From: Sipunculus nudus
Lineage: Eukaryota > Annelida > Sipuncula > Golfingiida > Sipunculidae
Reading direction: 5' to 3'
DNA: 64,000 nt
NCBI GenBank assembly: GCA_026874595.1
Contig: CM049314.1
Location: 51,323,812 to 51,387,811 of the forward strand
A model generated the notes under the pieces. The model saw only the letters and a list, made by a program, of their open reading frames with translations. It was not told the DNA's origin and ran no database searches. The position numbers and the translations under genes are program-made. Of the stretch, positions 46,337 through 58,826 are shown piece after piece (within the stretch, counting starts at the first letter, position 1; the number at the start of each line of letters is the position of its first letter).

Positions 46337-46800
46337 TTGTATCGGCCAAAACAGAGTTTTGGGGATACTATGTCTTCAGTCTAACGCTGCCGCCATTCCC
46401 ACATAGGTTTCCAGAGAACTCCTCCATAACCACACGGCAGAATTTTTTTTTAAATTCAGAATTATGATCGGTCACATGTGAACTGCTGCGCCTTCATTTT
46501 TGGTTGACCTCGGACCTTTCGGTTTGACCGATAAGGCTAAAGATTTTGCACAAATGTAGCCCTTGGAAAGCTTTATGACACACAATCACTCATACCTCGG
46601 CAGTAGTTTGACATATCTGCCTAAAATTTCGCAGGTTTATTTATCTTGGATAGCTTTCTGGATTTTGTGGCGGTGGCGCCACCTGTATTTATGTATACGC
46701 TGCAGACATTCAGGCTTATATCTCAGGACTGGTTTGACATATCCCCCCAGAATTTTGCATGTGTATAGATCTCACATAGCTCTTAATCTATATATTTTGA
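46337..46800 (+). mobile_element. family C HINE-like element, 5' end only
   Basis: Begins TTGTATCGGCCAAAAC with a hairpin closing at GGGGATAC, directly after GTGCCAGCTACAATCA of a family A 3' body. It is cut off near 46800. Confidence 0.65.
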
Positions 46801-47496
46801 TCTTATATTTGGCCTGTGTGGTGTTCCTTTTGAGACTGACAGGTATCAAGCAAGCTATGAGAATAGTTTCTGATAGCTCAACAATCATACATTTTTCCTC
46901 AGACCACCAATTCACTGTGTTTTAACCAGACATTGGTGATATATATTTCTGTTGTCATAGAAAATTTCAACAAATTGGCATATAGGTTCACTTGTTAAAG
47001 AAATTAATTTCTGTTTAAATCATTTAATTATTATATAATTAAAAGCATCAGTGGGCATAATTTGATAATATGAGAGCCAAATCATGGATATATAAAGGTA
47101 CAATTTAGAATTGTGAATTCTGAATCGTGTTGTTTTCAGATACATATTGTTTTAGAAATTCAAAAATTATATTTTATTAAAAAATAATACATCAGTGTGT
47201 ATAATGTGATGTCACCTGACCAAATCCAGGCATGGTAATAGTATAGATCTTTTATTCATAAAACTGCCTACATGCTTCAGTTTCAGCATTAGGAAACATA
47301 TGGTCAGATCACAAAATATTATTTTCAACAATATCTTCAATCTATCAAAACTCCATGGCCTATATTACCTGTTCCTCTCCGACTTTATCTCCATTTGATA
47401 TTATTTTAGATTTTTAACTTCAAGGTCAACTTCAGCTGAGCACAGTGATCCGTCAGTCCCTTGTCTTTCCAGATTTGCAGTCATGCACATTGAAAA
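46801..47496. other. unique intron sequence
   Basis: AT-rich intron. A decayed family B 3' end (CAGCTGAGCACAGTGATCCG) is at about 47432-47462. No gene. Confidence 0.5.
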
Positions 47497-49480
47497 CCAA
47501 AACCTTTATTTTCAACCTAATAGCTGTTGATAAAGTATCAACCTTTACCAAAACCTTTATTTTCAACGTAAAAGCTGTTGATTAAGTATCAACCTTAACC
47601 AAAACCTTTATTGTCAACCTGATAGCTGTTGATTAAGTATCAACCTTAAGCAAAACCTTTATTGTCAACCTGATAGTTGTTGATTAAGTATCAACTTAAG
47701 CAAAGCCTTTATTTTCAACCTGATAGCTGTTGATTAAGTATCAACTTAAGCAAAGCCTTTATTTTCAACCTGATAGCTGTTGATTAAGTATCAACCTTAA
47801 GCAAAACTTTTATTGTCAGCCTGATAGCTGTTGATTGAGTATCAACCTTAAGCAAAACCTTTATTGTCAACCTGATAGCTGTTGATTGAGTATCAACCTT
47901 AAGCAAAACCTTTATTGTCAACCTGATAGCTGTTGATTAAGTATCAACCTTAAGCAAAACCTTTATTGTCAACCTGATAGCTGTTGATTAAGTATCAACC
48001 TTAAGCAAAACCTTTATTGTCAACCTGATAGCTGTTGATTAAGTATCAACCTTAAGCAAAACCTTTATTGTCAACCTGATAGCTGTTGATTAAGTATCAA
48101 CCTTAAGCAAAACCTTTATTGTCAACCTGATAGCTGTTGATTAAGTATCAACCTTAAGCAAAACCTTTATTGTCAACCTGATAGCTGTTGATTAAGTATC
48201 AACCTTAAGCAAAACTTTTATTGTCAACCTGATAGCTGTTGATTAAGTATCAACCTTAAGCAAAACCTTTATTGTCAACCTGATAGCTGTTGATTAAGTA
48301 TCAACCTTAAGCAAAACCTTTATTTTCAACCTGATAGCTGTTGATTAAGTATCAACCTTAAGCAAAACCTTTATTGTCAACCTGATAGCTGTTGATTAAG
48401 TATCAACCTTAAGCAAAACCTTTATTGTCAACCTGATAGCTGTTGATTAAGTATCAACCTTAAGCAAAACCTTTATTGTCAACCTGATAGCTGTTGATTA
48501 AGTATCAACCTTAAGCAAAACTTTTATTGTCAACCTGATAGCTGTTGATTAAGTATCAACCTTAAGCAAAACCTTTATTGTCAACCTGATAGCTGTTGAT
48601 TAAGTATCAACCTTAAGCAAAACCTTTATTGTCAACCTGATAGCTGTTGATTAAGTATCAACCTTAAGCAAAACCTTTATTGTCAACCTGATAGCTGTTG
48701 ATTAAGTATCAACCTTAAGCAAAACCTTTATTGTCAACCTGATAGCTGTTGTTTAAGTATCAACCTTAAGCAAAACCTTTATTGTCAACCTGATAGCTGT
48801 TGATTAAGTATCAACCTTAAGCAAAACCTTTATTGTCAACCTGATAGCTGTTGATTTAGTATCAACCTTAAGCAAAACCTTTATTGTCAACCTGATAGCT
48901 GTTGATTAAGTATCAACCTTAAACAAAACCTTTATTGTCAACCTGATAGCTGTTGTTTAAGTATCAACCTTAAGCAAAACCTTTATTGTCAACCTGATAG
49001 CTGTTGATTAAGTATCAACCTTAAGCAAAACCTTTATTGTCAACCTGATAGCTGTTGATTAAGTATCAACCTTAAGCAAAACCTTTATTGTCAACCTGAT
49101 AGCTGTTGATTAAGTATCAACCTTAAGCAAAACCTTTATTGTCAACCTGATAGCTGTTGATTAAGTATCAACCTTAAGCAAAACCTTTATTGTCAACCTG
49201 ATAGCTGTTGTTTAAGTATCAACCTTAAGCAAAACCTTTATTGTCAACCTGATAGCTGTTGATTAAGTATCAACCTTAAGCAAAACCTTTATTGTCAACC
49301 TGATAGCTGTTGATTAAGTATCAACCTTAAGCAAAACCTTTATTGTCAACCTGATAGCTGTTGATTAAGTATCAACCTTAAACAAAACCTTTATTGTCAA
49401 CCTGATAGCTGTTGTTTAAGTATCAACCTTAAGCAAAACCTTTATTGTCAACCTGATAGCTGTTGATTAAGTATCAACCC
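47497..49480 (+). repeat. 51-bp minisatellite, about 39 units
   Basis: Unit made of AAGCAAAACCTTTATTGTCA, ACCTGATAGCTGTTGATTAA and GTATCAACCTT. Each unit has the inverted repeat GTTGAT..ATCAAC. The first six or so units (47497-47800) are diverged and the rest are nearly identical, which indicates recent expansion. A variant pair, AAACAAAACC followed by GTTGTTTAAG, recurs exactly 459 bp apart (48921 and 49380), a nine-unit higher-order period. 49481-49824 is unique intron. Confidence 0.95.
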
Positions 49481-49824
49481 TCATGTGACCAATATACAAG
49501 TCAGTGCTAGGTCTACATGTCTAGCTGTGCCTGCTGATCTGGCCAGATAGACTTGTAATAATATGTATAAATGTTACCCTTTCGTTACCACAGTAACTCG
49601 CCCACATTGATTACACTTTATTAACTGGTATATGCAGTTTCTATTTCAATAAGGCCTAATTTTTTCAACTTGAGGAGATACTTAAATTGACATTCAAATT
49701 AAACAAACAACACATGGAGAAATTTGAGTCCCCTGAGACACACTTGGTATTTGAGAAAGCCTGAAACCTTGTATCTTTAAAGCCATGCATAACACAGATG
49801 TATTTGGTGATTCTCCATCACTTA

Positions 49825-50825
49825 AAAATGCTTGGTTACTTTCAACCACACAAAAATGGTTACTTTCAATCTAAGAAACATGTTTCCTTACTTTCCATCG
49901 CCCAAAAATGTTTGATTACACTCCATCACACAAAAAATGGTTGGTTACTTTCAATCACATAAAAATATTTGGTTATTCTCCACCACAGAAAAATGTTTTG
50001 TTATTCTCCATCACACAAAAATATTTAGTTATGCTCCATCACACACAAATTTTTTGGTTACTCTCCATCACACATTAATGTTTGGTTACTTTCAATCAGA
50101 CAAAAATGTTTGGTTACTTTGAATCACACCAACATGTTAAGTTAATTTCTATCACACAAAAATGTTGGGTAAATCTCCATCACACAAAATTATTTGGTTA
50201 CTCTCCATCACACAAAACTGTTTGGTTAATTTCCTTCAGACAAAAATGTTTGGTTACTCTCCGTCACACAAAACTGTTTGGTAACTTTCCATCACACAAA
50301 CATGTTAGGTTACTCTCCATCACATAAAATATTTGGTTATTCTCCATCACATAAAAATGTTTTGTTACTCTCAAACACACAAATATGTTTCATTATTTTC
50401 CATCCCATAACAATGTTTGGTTATTCTCCATCACAGAAAAATGTGTGGTTATTCTCCATCACACAAAAATGTTTGGTTACTTTCAATCACACAAAAATCA
50501 TATTGTTTGGTAACTTCCAATCACACAAAAATGTTTGGTTATTCTCCATCACACAAAAATGTTTGGTTACTTTCAATCACACAAAAATCATATTGTTTGG
50601 TAACTTTCAATCACACAAAAATGTTGTGTTATTCTCCATCACACAAAAATGTTTGGATACTCTCCATCACATAAAAATGATTGGTTACTCTCCATCACAC
50701 AAAAATGTTTTGTTACTCTCCATCACACAAAAATGTTTTGTTACTCTCAATCACACAAAATGTTTGGTTAGCTCCATCACACAAAACTGTTTGGTTACTT
50801 TCCATCAGACAAAATGTTTGGATTT
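49825..50825 (+). repeat. 28-bp minisatellite, about 35 units
   Basis: Unit CATCACACAAAAATGTTTGG plus TTACTCTC. The period is not a multiple of three, yet a 274-aa frame stays open (50278-51102) by chance because units lack stops in every phase. A larger block with AAAAATCATATTGTTTGG is duplicated about 91 bp apart (50497, 50588). Units are fairly diverged. Confidence 0.93.
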
Positions 50826-51785
50826 GAAATATGGTCTCTCTTTCTTGAAGCTGTTTGCCAAAATCCTCTTTATTTCATTATTAAAATCGCAAATAAACCA
50901 ACATTATACTGTATATTCACGGGGCGGTTTTAGCATGGTGTTTAATTTTTTCAGTTTTTTGGGGGGGCACTTTTCTTCCAGTCAGTATAAATATTTATTC
51001 AAATGGTATATAATATCTTTATTAACTGAATTCATTGGCTTAAACTTACATGCCCATAATTTATTAGTACCACAAATCCGAGTGTTTTGTGCAGTTCCCT
51101 GAATTGTGACACTCCAGGTGCTGTGGCAACAAGGGTTGCCTGACCCATGCTGTTGGCCTGCTAGATAATCAGGCTTACCAAACATCCAGTCAAATCCAAG
51201 TTTAAGAAACCTACCTGTTACTTAATGACTGTGTAATCAGTTTGTTTATTGAGAATGCTGTCAATAAGAGTATATCACTTGTTGATTAAATAATTCTTTA
51301 AAAATGCATGCCTTTAAAATGGTTTCTCTGTCCTTCCAAAATGAATGGACATCACAGTGTTGCTATAAAGGAGAAGTCAACCTAAAATTGTCCTCAATTA
51401 AAAGACTTATGTATGTGTGCAACTGATGGTAAGCGCACAGGATTATCCAAGAAGCCCACAAATGGGTTGAAAAAATGGAGTTCAAGTATGGCAAGCGAGA
51501 TCTAGCAGAGTTTGAACATACAAAAAATAACAAAGCAAAGTTAAACACTTTTAAACTTGTATTTGTTTAGTTCAAACTTATAATGAAGTCCCCATTTTAT
51601 TTGTGGTCTATATGAGAGTAATTTCTAGTATACAGATTACAACTATTGCCACCTATTGGTAGCTTCTGAAATTATCACTCATACTGAGTGGATAACATCA
51701 TAACTGCACAGTTTCAATTTCACAATCTTTTGGTGGCCACTTATATGGCAATTCCACCGCAAATAAGAGGGCAATCACAGCATGT
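50826..51785. other. unique intron sequence
   Basis: No gene or repeat family recognised. A short G8 run is near 50960. Confidence 0.5.
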
Positions 51786-52215
51786 TGTCTGGTATGGATA
51801 CAATACACAGCTGGTATGACAACAAAAGTCAGGAACTTGATATGACAATAAAAGTCAAGAACTTGATACAATACACAGCTGGTATGACAATAAAAGTCCA
51901 GAACTTGATACAATACACAGCTGGTATGACAATAAAAGTCAAAAACTTGATAAGTACACAGCTTATGTGACAATAAAAGTCAAAAACTTGATACAGTACA
52001 CAGCTGGTATGACAATAAAAGTCAAAAACTTGATACAGTATATAGCTGGTATGACAATAAAAGTCCAGAACTTGATACAGTACACAGCTGGTATGACAAT
52101 AAAAGTCCAGAACTTGATACAGTACACAGCTGGTATGACAATAAAAGTCCAGAACTTGATACAGTACACAGCTGGTATGACAATAAAAGTCAAGAACTTG
52201 ATACAATACACAGCT
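51786..52215 (+). repeat. 42-bp minisatellite, about 10 units
   Basis: Unit GTATGACAATAAAAGTCCAG followed by AACTTGATACAGTACACAGC and TG. Fourteen-codon period; the open frames on both strands (51967-52242 plus, 51829-52233 minus) are artefacts. Each unit contains AATAAA. Confidence 0.93.
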
Positions 52216-54154
52216 GCAATACTTCTGCTGCAATGCAGATAAAGTTATTAAGCCAAGTCAAAACCTGTGTGACAATAGCACTCCTTTTCCATATGTAAAT
52301 AATATTAATGACATCGGTCCTCTTCCCTCTCCAAGGATTAAATTAAAAAATCTTTACATAACCTTAGTTAAAGCCATCATCCTCACAAATCAGCTTATAT
52401 TATGACACAAAACCAACATTTGTCTACCCCTTCTTCCAAATCATATTTTATGATCATAAATAACGGCTGAGCACCATGACCCATGGGTCCCTTGTTTCAT
52501 CTTGTTTATGTTAACAATCTTCGCTTCTGGTAAAAATAATAAAGGCAAATAAATTTAAGTTTTATACGTCCCTTGTGATTGGCCCATGTGACTTGTATCC
52601 CTGAGGCGAATGTTATACCATTGGTCATGGTCACATTATCATACTGTAATAACTTCATTCAAAGGGACTGACACGTGAACAACTCAAGGAAATTGGAGTT
52701 CATCAGTTTGAACAATGAATGACAATATCAGTCATTAAACAGGTGCAGAATAAACAGTTTTAAGTGATGAGAAGTTTACCACAAACAGGACATAATCACA
52801 GTATTTGTCCTGCCACCGGCCACAGCTGCCAGTTGGGTGTCTGTTAGCGAGGGTTTTAACTGACAAGTGTCTGTTGTCCTGAATAGAGGGGTGTCCACAC
52901 TAAAGGTGTGTCTGCAGCCTGGGTTTCATTGTATTACAGAGTACAAAATATTTTTGTCAATATATCTTTGTTCATTTGAAAATGTAAAAATTTCATTGTT
53001 TACAGCATTTCATAGTAGTTTGGTAGTACAGAAGAGCTGTTAAGTGGGGTGTCCGCCCCAGAGGTGTGTCCGCAGGCCAGGGTATCACTGTTTTACAGAG
53101 CACAATATATATTAATCAGATTTAGTTCATTTGAAAATGTAAAAATTTTATTGTTTACAGCATTTCATTTCAGTTAATTAATTAAATGTTTATTATTATA
53201 CTTCAGCTCATATTCACTTCTATATTTGATTGGGTTTCATATTTCCCAGTGGGTACTTTAAACACATATTTCTGTCATATAGTTGAATTACTGAAAGTTT
53301 AAAAATATTTGATTGTGAGAGGCTCCTGCATCTTTGACATTGTCTGTATAAGTGCAAAGTATTTGTTTTGCATTTGTATATTAAGTATTTGATTATCACC
53401 AAATAACAGGGCCATTTCCTCTTAGCTTTTTAAATGCTAATAGATATAAAAATAGAATTAAGTACATTTTGAATGTGCTAAAATTTTACAAAAATTAGCT
53501 AAGCACCGTGACCTATGTTTTTTTAAAAATTTGATATACAAATTTTAGCATCAAATTTTAGCCATGTTGTCAGAGAAGTTTGAAAACTTTTTTTGCATCA
53601 GGGCCTGGGCCCTGAAGATCTTGGGCAAATAACCTGCCGTAAAGCAATACCAACTATATAGTTGGTTAATAAAAAAATAAGTATCCCAGTCAAGTTTCTC
53701 ATCATCTAATAATCTCTGTGCGCAAATTATTATCTTAAAGTTCACACATGCACATGCACAGTTGCACACACACACACACACACACACTGCACTCTCACAT
53801 ACTGTGCTTGTGACTCAAACAGTTACTCATCATTTAAGCACACAAATTTGTCTTTCCCTGAGGATCGGTATACATATAAACATTTTATTTACATAATATT
53901 TTTAGAAAATTTTGCTGAATTAAAAATACAGTTCTCTATGAATAAATTGTCCTTGTAATTTGAAGTTAAGTTCATGTTTTATAAATTTTATATTAGACTA
54001 GAGATATTAGAATTAATCAGAATGAAAAATTAGATACAAATATGATATGTAATTCACTCATCCATGTTTCCCAGTCATCAACTCTATGAATATGAATATT
54101 ATATAACTAATACAAACCTTTTATAATTTGCATATTATGTTTTGTTGTAAGCAG
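52216..54154. other. intron with local duplication, family B remnant and CA repeat
   Basis: Mostly unique. A family B 3' end (GCTGAGCACCATGACCCATG then GGTCCCTTG) is at about 52467-52496. A roughly 185-bp segment is tandemly duplicated at 52870-53170 (landmarks TTCATTTGAAAATGTAAAAA and TTGTTTACAGCATTTCAT). A CA run lies at about 53766-53787. The acceptor of the next exon, TTGTTGTAAGCAG, is only modestly pyrimidine-rich. Confidence 0.55.
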
Positions 54155-54301
54155 AGAAGGTTTCCCCATACAACCCAGTCAGACCGGCTTCTGCAAGGTT
54201 TACTATTTGACCCCTCTTCTGGCAAACAACAGAGACAAACGGGGACTGGCACTGGACGGTAAACTCAAGCACGAAGATACCAACCTGGCATCATCTACCA
54301 T
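54155..54301 (+). CDS. ARRB: arrestin exon: [20 protein letters not shown] segment
   Basis: A 147-nt exon between TAAGCAG and GTTAGT. It starts with the last base of a glutamate codon, which joins either alternative exon, and ends with AT of an isoleucine codon. It encodes [15 protein letters not shown], then a strand ending in [20 protein letters not shown] and [10 protein letters not shown]. The [21 protein letters not shown] stretch is among the most conserved in all arrestins and contains the lariat-loop region; the DGKL aspartate belongs to the polar-core network that senses receptor phosphates. Intact. The GTTAGT donor is weaker than those of the other exons. Confidence 0.95.
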
Positions 54302-54304
54302 GTT

Positions 54305-55461
54305 AGTACAGGCTAACTCATCTACTGTATAACACCACTCTCACTTCCTGTTACTGTATGACACTTCCTGTTTACTGTATAACCCCACTCTGACTTCCTG
54401 TGTGCTGTGTGACACCCCTCTCACTTCCTGTTTACTGTATAATACCACTCTCACTTCCTGTTTACTGTATAACCCTACTCTCACTTCCTGTTACTGTATA
54501 ACCCCACTTTGACTTCCTGTTTACTGTATAACATCACTCTCTTCCTGTTTACTATATGACACCAGTCTCACTTCCTGTTAACTGTATAACACCAATCTCA
54601 CTTCCTGTTTAATGTATAACCCTAACCTCACTTCCTGTTACTGTATAACCCCACTTTGACTTCCTGTTTACTGTATAACACCACTCCCAGTTCCTGTTTA
54701 CTGTATAACACAACTTTGACTTCCTGTTACTGCATAACCCCACTTGGACTTCCTGTTTACTGTATAACCCCACTTGGACTGCCTGTTTACTGTATAACAC
54801 CACTCTGACTTCCTGTTTACTGTATAACACCACTCTCACTACCTGTTACTGTGAAACCCCACTCTCACTTCCTGTTTACTGTATTACCCCACTCTAACTT
54901 CCTGACTGTATAACACCACTCTAACTTCCTGTTTACTTTATAACATCACTCTCACTTCCTGTTTACTGTATAACACCACTCTCACTACCTGTTACTGTGA
55001 AACCCCACTCTTACTTCCTGTTTACTGTATTACCCCACTCTAACTTCCTGACTGTATTACACCACTCTAACTTCCTGTTTACTTTATAACATCACTCTCA
55101 CTTCCTGTTTACTGTATAACCCCTGTCTCACTTCTTGTTACTGTATAACTCCAATCTCACTTCCTGCTAACTGTATAACTCCATTCTGACTTCCTGTTTA
55201 CTGTATAACCCCACTCTCACTTCCTGTTACTGTATAACACCACTCTCTATTCAAGTTCCTGTTTACTTTATAACATAACTCTCACTTCCTGTTTACTGTA
55301 TAACACTCACTTCCTGTTACTGTATAACTCCACTTTCGCTTCTTGCTTACTGTATAACCCCACTTTGACTTCCTGTTTACTGTATAACTCCACTCTGACT
55401 TCCTGTTTACTGTATGACACCACTCTCACTCTCTGTTATTGTATAAAAATACTCTCATTTC
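54305..55461 (+). repeat. 30-bp minisatellite, about 38 units (left part)
   Basis: Unit TCACTTCCTGTTTACTGTAT plus AACACCACTC, with 28-31 bp variants. It begins just inside the intron, a few bases after the donor of the preceding exon. Most units hold ACTTCCTG, the complement of the ETS core CAGGAAGT. It is interrupted by a composite element (55462-58468) and resumes at 58469. Confidence 0.93.
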
Positions 55462-58400
55462 TTTTAAGCGAACCTGTGAGCTTATGTGATGGTGCGGCAT
55501 CTTCCGTCGTGTGTCGTGCGTCGTATGTCGTGCATCGTGCGTTGTCTGTACGTTAACCATAGCTATCTCAAATACGGCAGGAGCTAGCATCATCAAATTT
55601 TTTGCAAATAATCAGTCATCCAAAAAACTACATCAGATTTTGTTTATTTTTTTTCTAACTGCATTTTCTTAGATTTTATAGGGAAAAGGCTAAAAAAGCT
55701 TTAAAAATCTTCTTCTCTGAAACTGTCCAGCCAAATTGTCCAATATTTCACAGAAATGATCCCAAAAAACAATCTTTCTCAAGTTTGTTCGAATGGTTTA
55801 AGTTCAGTGATTTTTGGCTGAGTAACAGGAGGTTGAACTTTGTTAACCCAAAAAAGCATATTAAAATTTAAATCTCAGAAACGGCTGGAGCTATCATCAC
55901 CAAATTTTATGTCAATGTTGGTCACATAGGTTATATCTGAAATTGAGGTATTGGTGGCGCCACCTGCATCGGCCTTTTTTGTACGGGGTCATCAGTGCCT
56001 GTATCACACTGAGGGCTACAAAAAACTTCTTCTCTGAAACCATGTGGCCAAAATGTTTAATATCACACAGAAATAATCCTAGGCTAGTGCTTTCTGAAGT
56101 TTGTTCAAATTATCTCTTTTCAGTGACTTTTGGCTAAGTTCTCTCACACTTTAACTATCCTCAGATGTTGATAATTCAAGTTTGTTCAAATGGTTTTGGT
56201 TCAGTGCTTTTTGGCTGAGTTACGGGAAGCTGAACTTAGCCAGTTTGCTGTATCTTCCCATTTGAGTTATAAACCTGCGAAACATTTTTCGACTGATGCC
56301 ACTGAAGCCAGTTTGTTAAATATCTTACAAGAATAATCCCTACAATAATTCTTATAATAATTTTCATTAATGGTTCCACATTATTCCACATGATTTTTGG
56401 CTGAATTATGGAGATTGAATTGAGTCATTTTACCATATATGTTAGCTGTGTTATGCTGTTACATCTAGCCTGGCACCAGTTTATCAGCATCTATTACATC
56501 ATGCCACTAGACATTTAGATTTCAGGTTATCTTTGGTTAATATTGGCAAGAAAGTTTTTTTAAAAGCTTTCAGTCGGACGACGATGCTGCCGCCATCGCC
56601 GCATAGGTTTCCGGAGAACTCCTCCATAACTACTGGGCAGAATTTTTCAAAATTCAGAATCATGATCGGTCACATGTGAACTGCTGCGCCCTAATTTTTT
56701 GGTGACCTCTGACCTTTTCTCTCTGCCCAGCGTCCATTTGTGCGTCTGTTTCCACACATAAACCCCCAAATCTAGGGAACCGTTTGACCGATAAGGCTAA
56801 AGATTTTGCACAAATGTAGCCCTTGGAAAGCTTTATTACATACACTAAAAATAGTGGTACCACCTGCCACCATTTTTGCACAGCGTCCATCTGTTCATCT
56901 GCCTTGGGATAAAAACACTCATATCTGTGCATTGGTTGGACTTTTCCATCTGAAATTTTGCATGTGTATACATCCTGGACAGCTTTCTTGATTTCATGAC
57001 AGGTGGCGCCACCTACATTCAAGTTTAAGCTGCAGATATCCAAGCTCATATCTCGGGAACCATTTGACCAGTTGGGTCAAAATTTTGCATGTGTATAGAT
57101 CTCCCATAGGTCTTTATCATACGCAAAACTGGTGGTGCCACCTGCAACCATTTCTGCACAGCGTTCATCTGTTCATCTACCTTGGGATAAAATCACTCCT
57201 ATCTCGGCAGTGGTTTTACTTATCCACCTGATATTTTGCAGGTTTATACATCCTTGACAGCTTTCTTGATTTTATGACAGGTGGCGCCACCTACATTCAA
57301 AATTACGCTTCAGACATCCAAGCTCATATCTCAGGAACCTTTTGACCGATTTGGCAAAAATTTTGCATGTTTATAGATCTCACATAGGTCTTTCTCATAA
57401 GCAAAAGCAGTGGCGCCACCTGCAATCATTTTTGCACAGCGTCCTTCTTTTTGTTTGCCGTGGGATAAAATCACTCACATCTCGGCAGTAGTTTGACATA
57501 TCTGCCTAAAATTTTGCAGGTTTATACATCTTGGATAGCTTTCAGGATTTTGTGGCAGGTGGCGCCACCTACATTTATGTATACGCTGCAGACATTCAGG
57601 CTTATATCTCAGGACTGTTTTGACATATCCCACTGAAATTTTGCATGTGTATAGATCTCACATAGCATTTAATCATACACAAAATTGGTGGTGCCACCTG
57701 CCACCATTTTTGCACAGCTTCTGTCTGTTTGTCTGCTGTGGGCTAAATTAACTCATATCTCAGTAGTGGTGTGACTTATCTGCCTAAAATTTTGCAGGTT
57801 TATACATCTTGAATAGCTTTCTGGATTTTGTGGCAGGTGGCGCCACCTATATTTATGTATATGCTGCACACATTCAGGCTTATATATCAGGACTGGTTTG
57901 ACATATCCCCCTGAAATTTTGCATGTGTATAGATCTCACATATCTCTTAATCATACACAAAATTGGTGGCGCCACCTGCCACTATTTTTGCACAGTGTCT
58001 GTCTGTTTGTCTGCTGTGGGCTAAAATCACTCATATCTCAGTAGTGGTTTGACTTATCTGCCCAAAATTATGCATGTTTATACATCTTGGACAGCTTACT
58101 GGATTTTGTGGTAGGTGGCGCAACCTACATACACATTTCAGCTGGAAACATCCAGGCTATTATGCAACACACCTCACTCTATTTTCCCTTGTCACTCAAT
58201 CCATGCCTCACTTCACCTTTCCCACTCTGATTTTGGAGGATACACGTAGTCGCTTGTTGACTACCCATATTCTAGTTTTTGTGTTGTGTGCACCCATGCC
58301 AGAATTGCAGCAGTGATGTTCATTTAATTGTTTCTTGTTCTAAGTGTTTAGTACTTGCATTGTTCATATACATGTTACACATGTTCTTGAAAAGTAATGG

Positions 58401-58468
58401 TCCAGCATTGAAGCATTATACCTGGAGTAATCTCATTGCACAGGTTCGCATTAGGCCTGTAGGCCTTG
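55462..58468 (+). mobile_element. composite family A / family C element inserted in the 30-bp minisatellite
   Basis: The 5' end TTTTAAGCGAACCTGTGAGC carries GCGAACCTGTG (55468-55478). The 3' tail has its exact inverse CACAGGTTCGC (58439-58449), then a hairpin with stem AGGCC/GGCCT (58453-58466) and ends at G58468. The inverted repeat is terminal on the left and 19 nt in from the end on the right. A 5'-truncated family C body fills about 56575-58275. Its 3' end has TTTTGGAGGATACA (inverse of the family C 5' end with one mismatch), hairpin GTAGTC/GACTAC (58246-58264) and CTAG (58272-58275). The minisatellite resumes directly on both sides. Confidence 0.75.
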
Positions 58469-58690
58469 TTTACTGTATAACACTACTCTCAATTCCTGTT
58501 TACTGTATAACACCACTCTCACTTCCTGTTACAGTATAAAAATACTCTCACTTCCTATTTACTGTAAAAAAATACTTTTTGTTTACTGTATAAAATACTT
58601 TCACTACCTGTTCACTGTATAAAACTACTCACTTCCTGTCTATAGCATATCAGCATTCATACTTCTTGTCTACAGGATAATGCACTATGA
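58469..58690 (+). repeat. 30-bp minisatellite, right part
   Basis: Seven or so decayed units of the array at 54305-55461 (TTTACTGTATAACACTACTC...), separated from it by the composite element. Confidence 0.85.
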
Positions 58691-58736
58691 TGATAATACA
58701 ATTATATTGTGTAATGCACATGCACACTCACTGATT

Positions 58737-58826
58737 TGTTGTCTGTCCTAATTCGTGTCTGTTTGTTGTCTGTCCTGATCCGTGTCTGTTTGTTGTCTGT
58801 CCTAATCCATGTCTGTTTGTTGACAG
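58737..58826 (+). promoter_or_regulatory. splice acceptor region built from three 27-bp tandem units
   Basis: The unit TTTGTTGTCTGTCCTAATCC plus GTGTCTG occurs three times, immediately before TTTGTTGACAG. Each unit has a pyrimidine-rich part and a branch-point-like CTAAT or CTGAT (58748-58752, 58775-58779, 58802-58806). The last candidate adenosine, 58805, is 21 nt before the AG. This gives three equivalent branch-point candidates for one exon. Function is inferred from position and motif only. Confidence 0.55.

Noticed and set aside
56660-57049. 129-aa minus-strand ORF, with similar ones at 42570-43190
   Set aside because: Family C repeat body; translations differ in frame between copies and include repeat palindromes.
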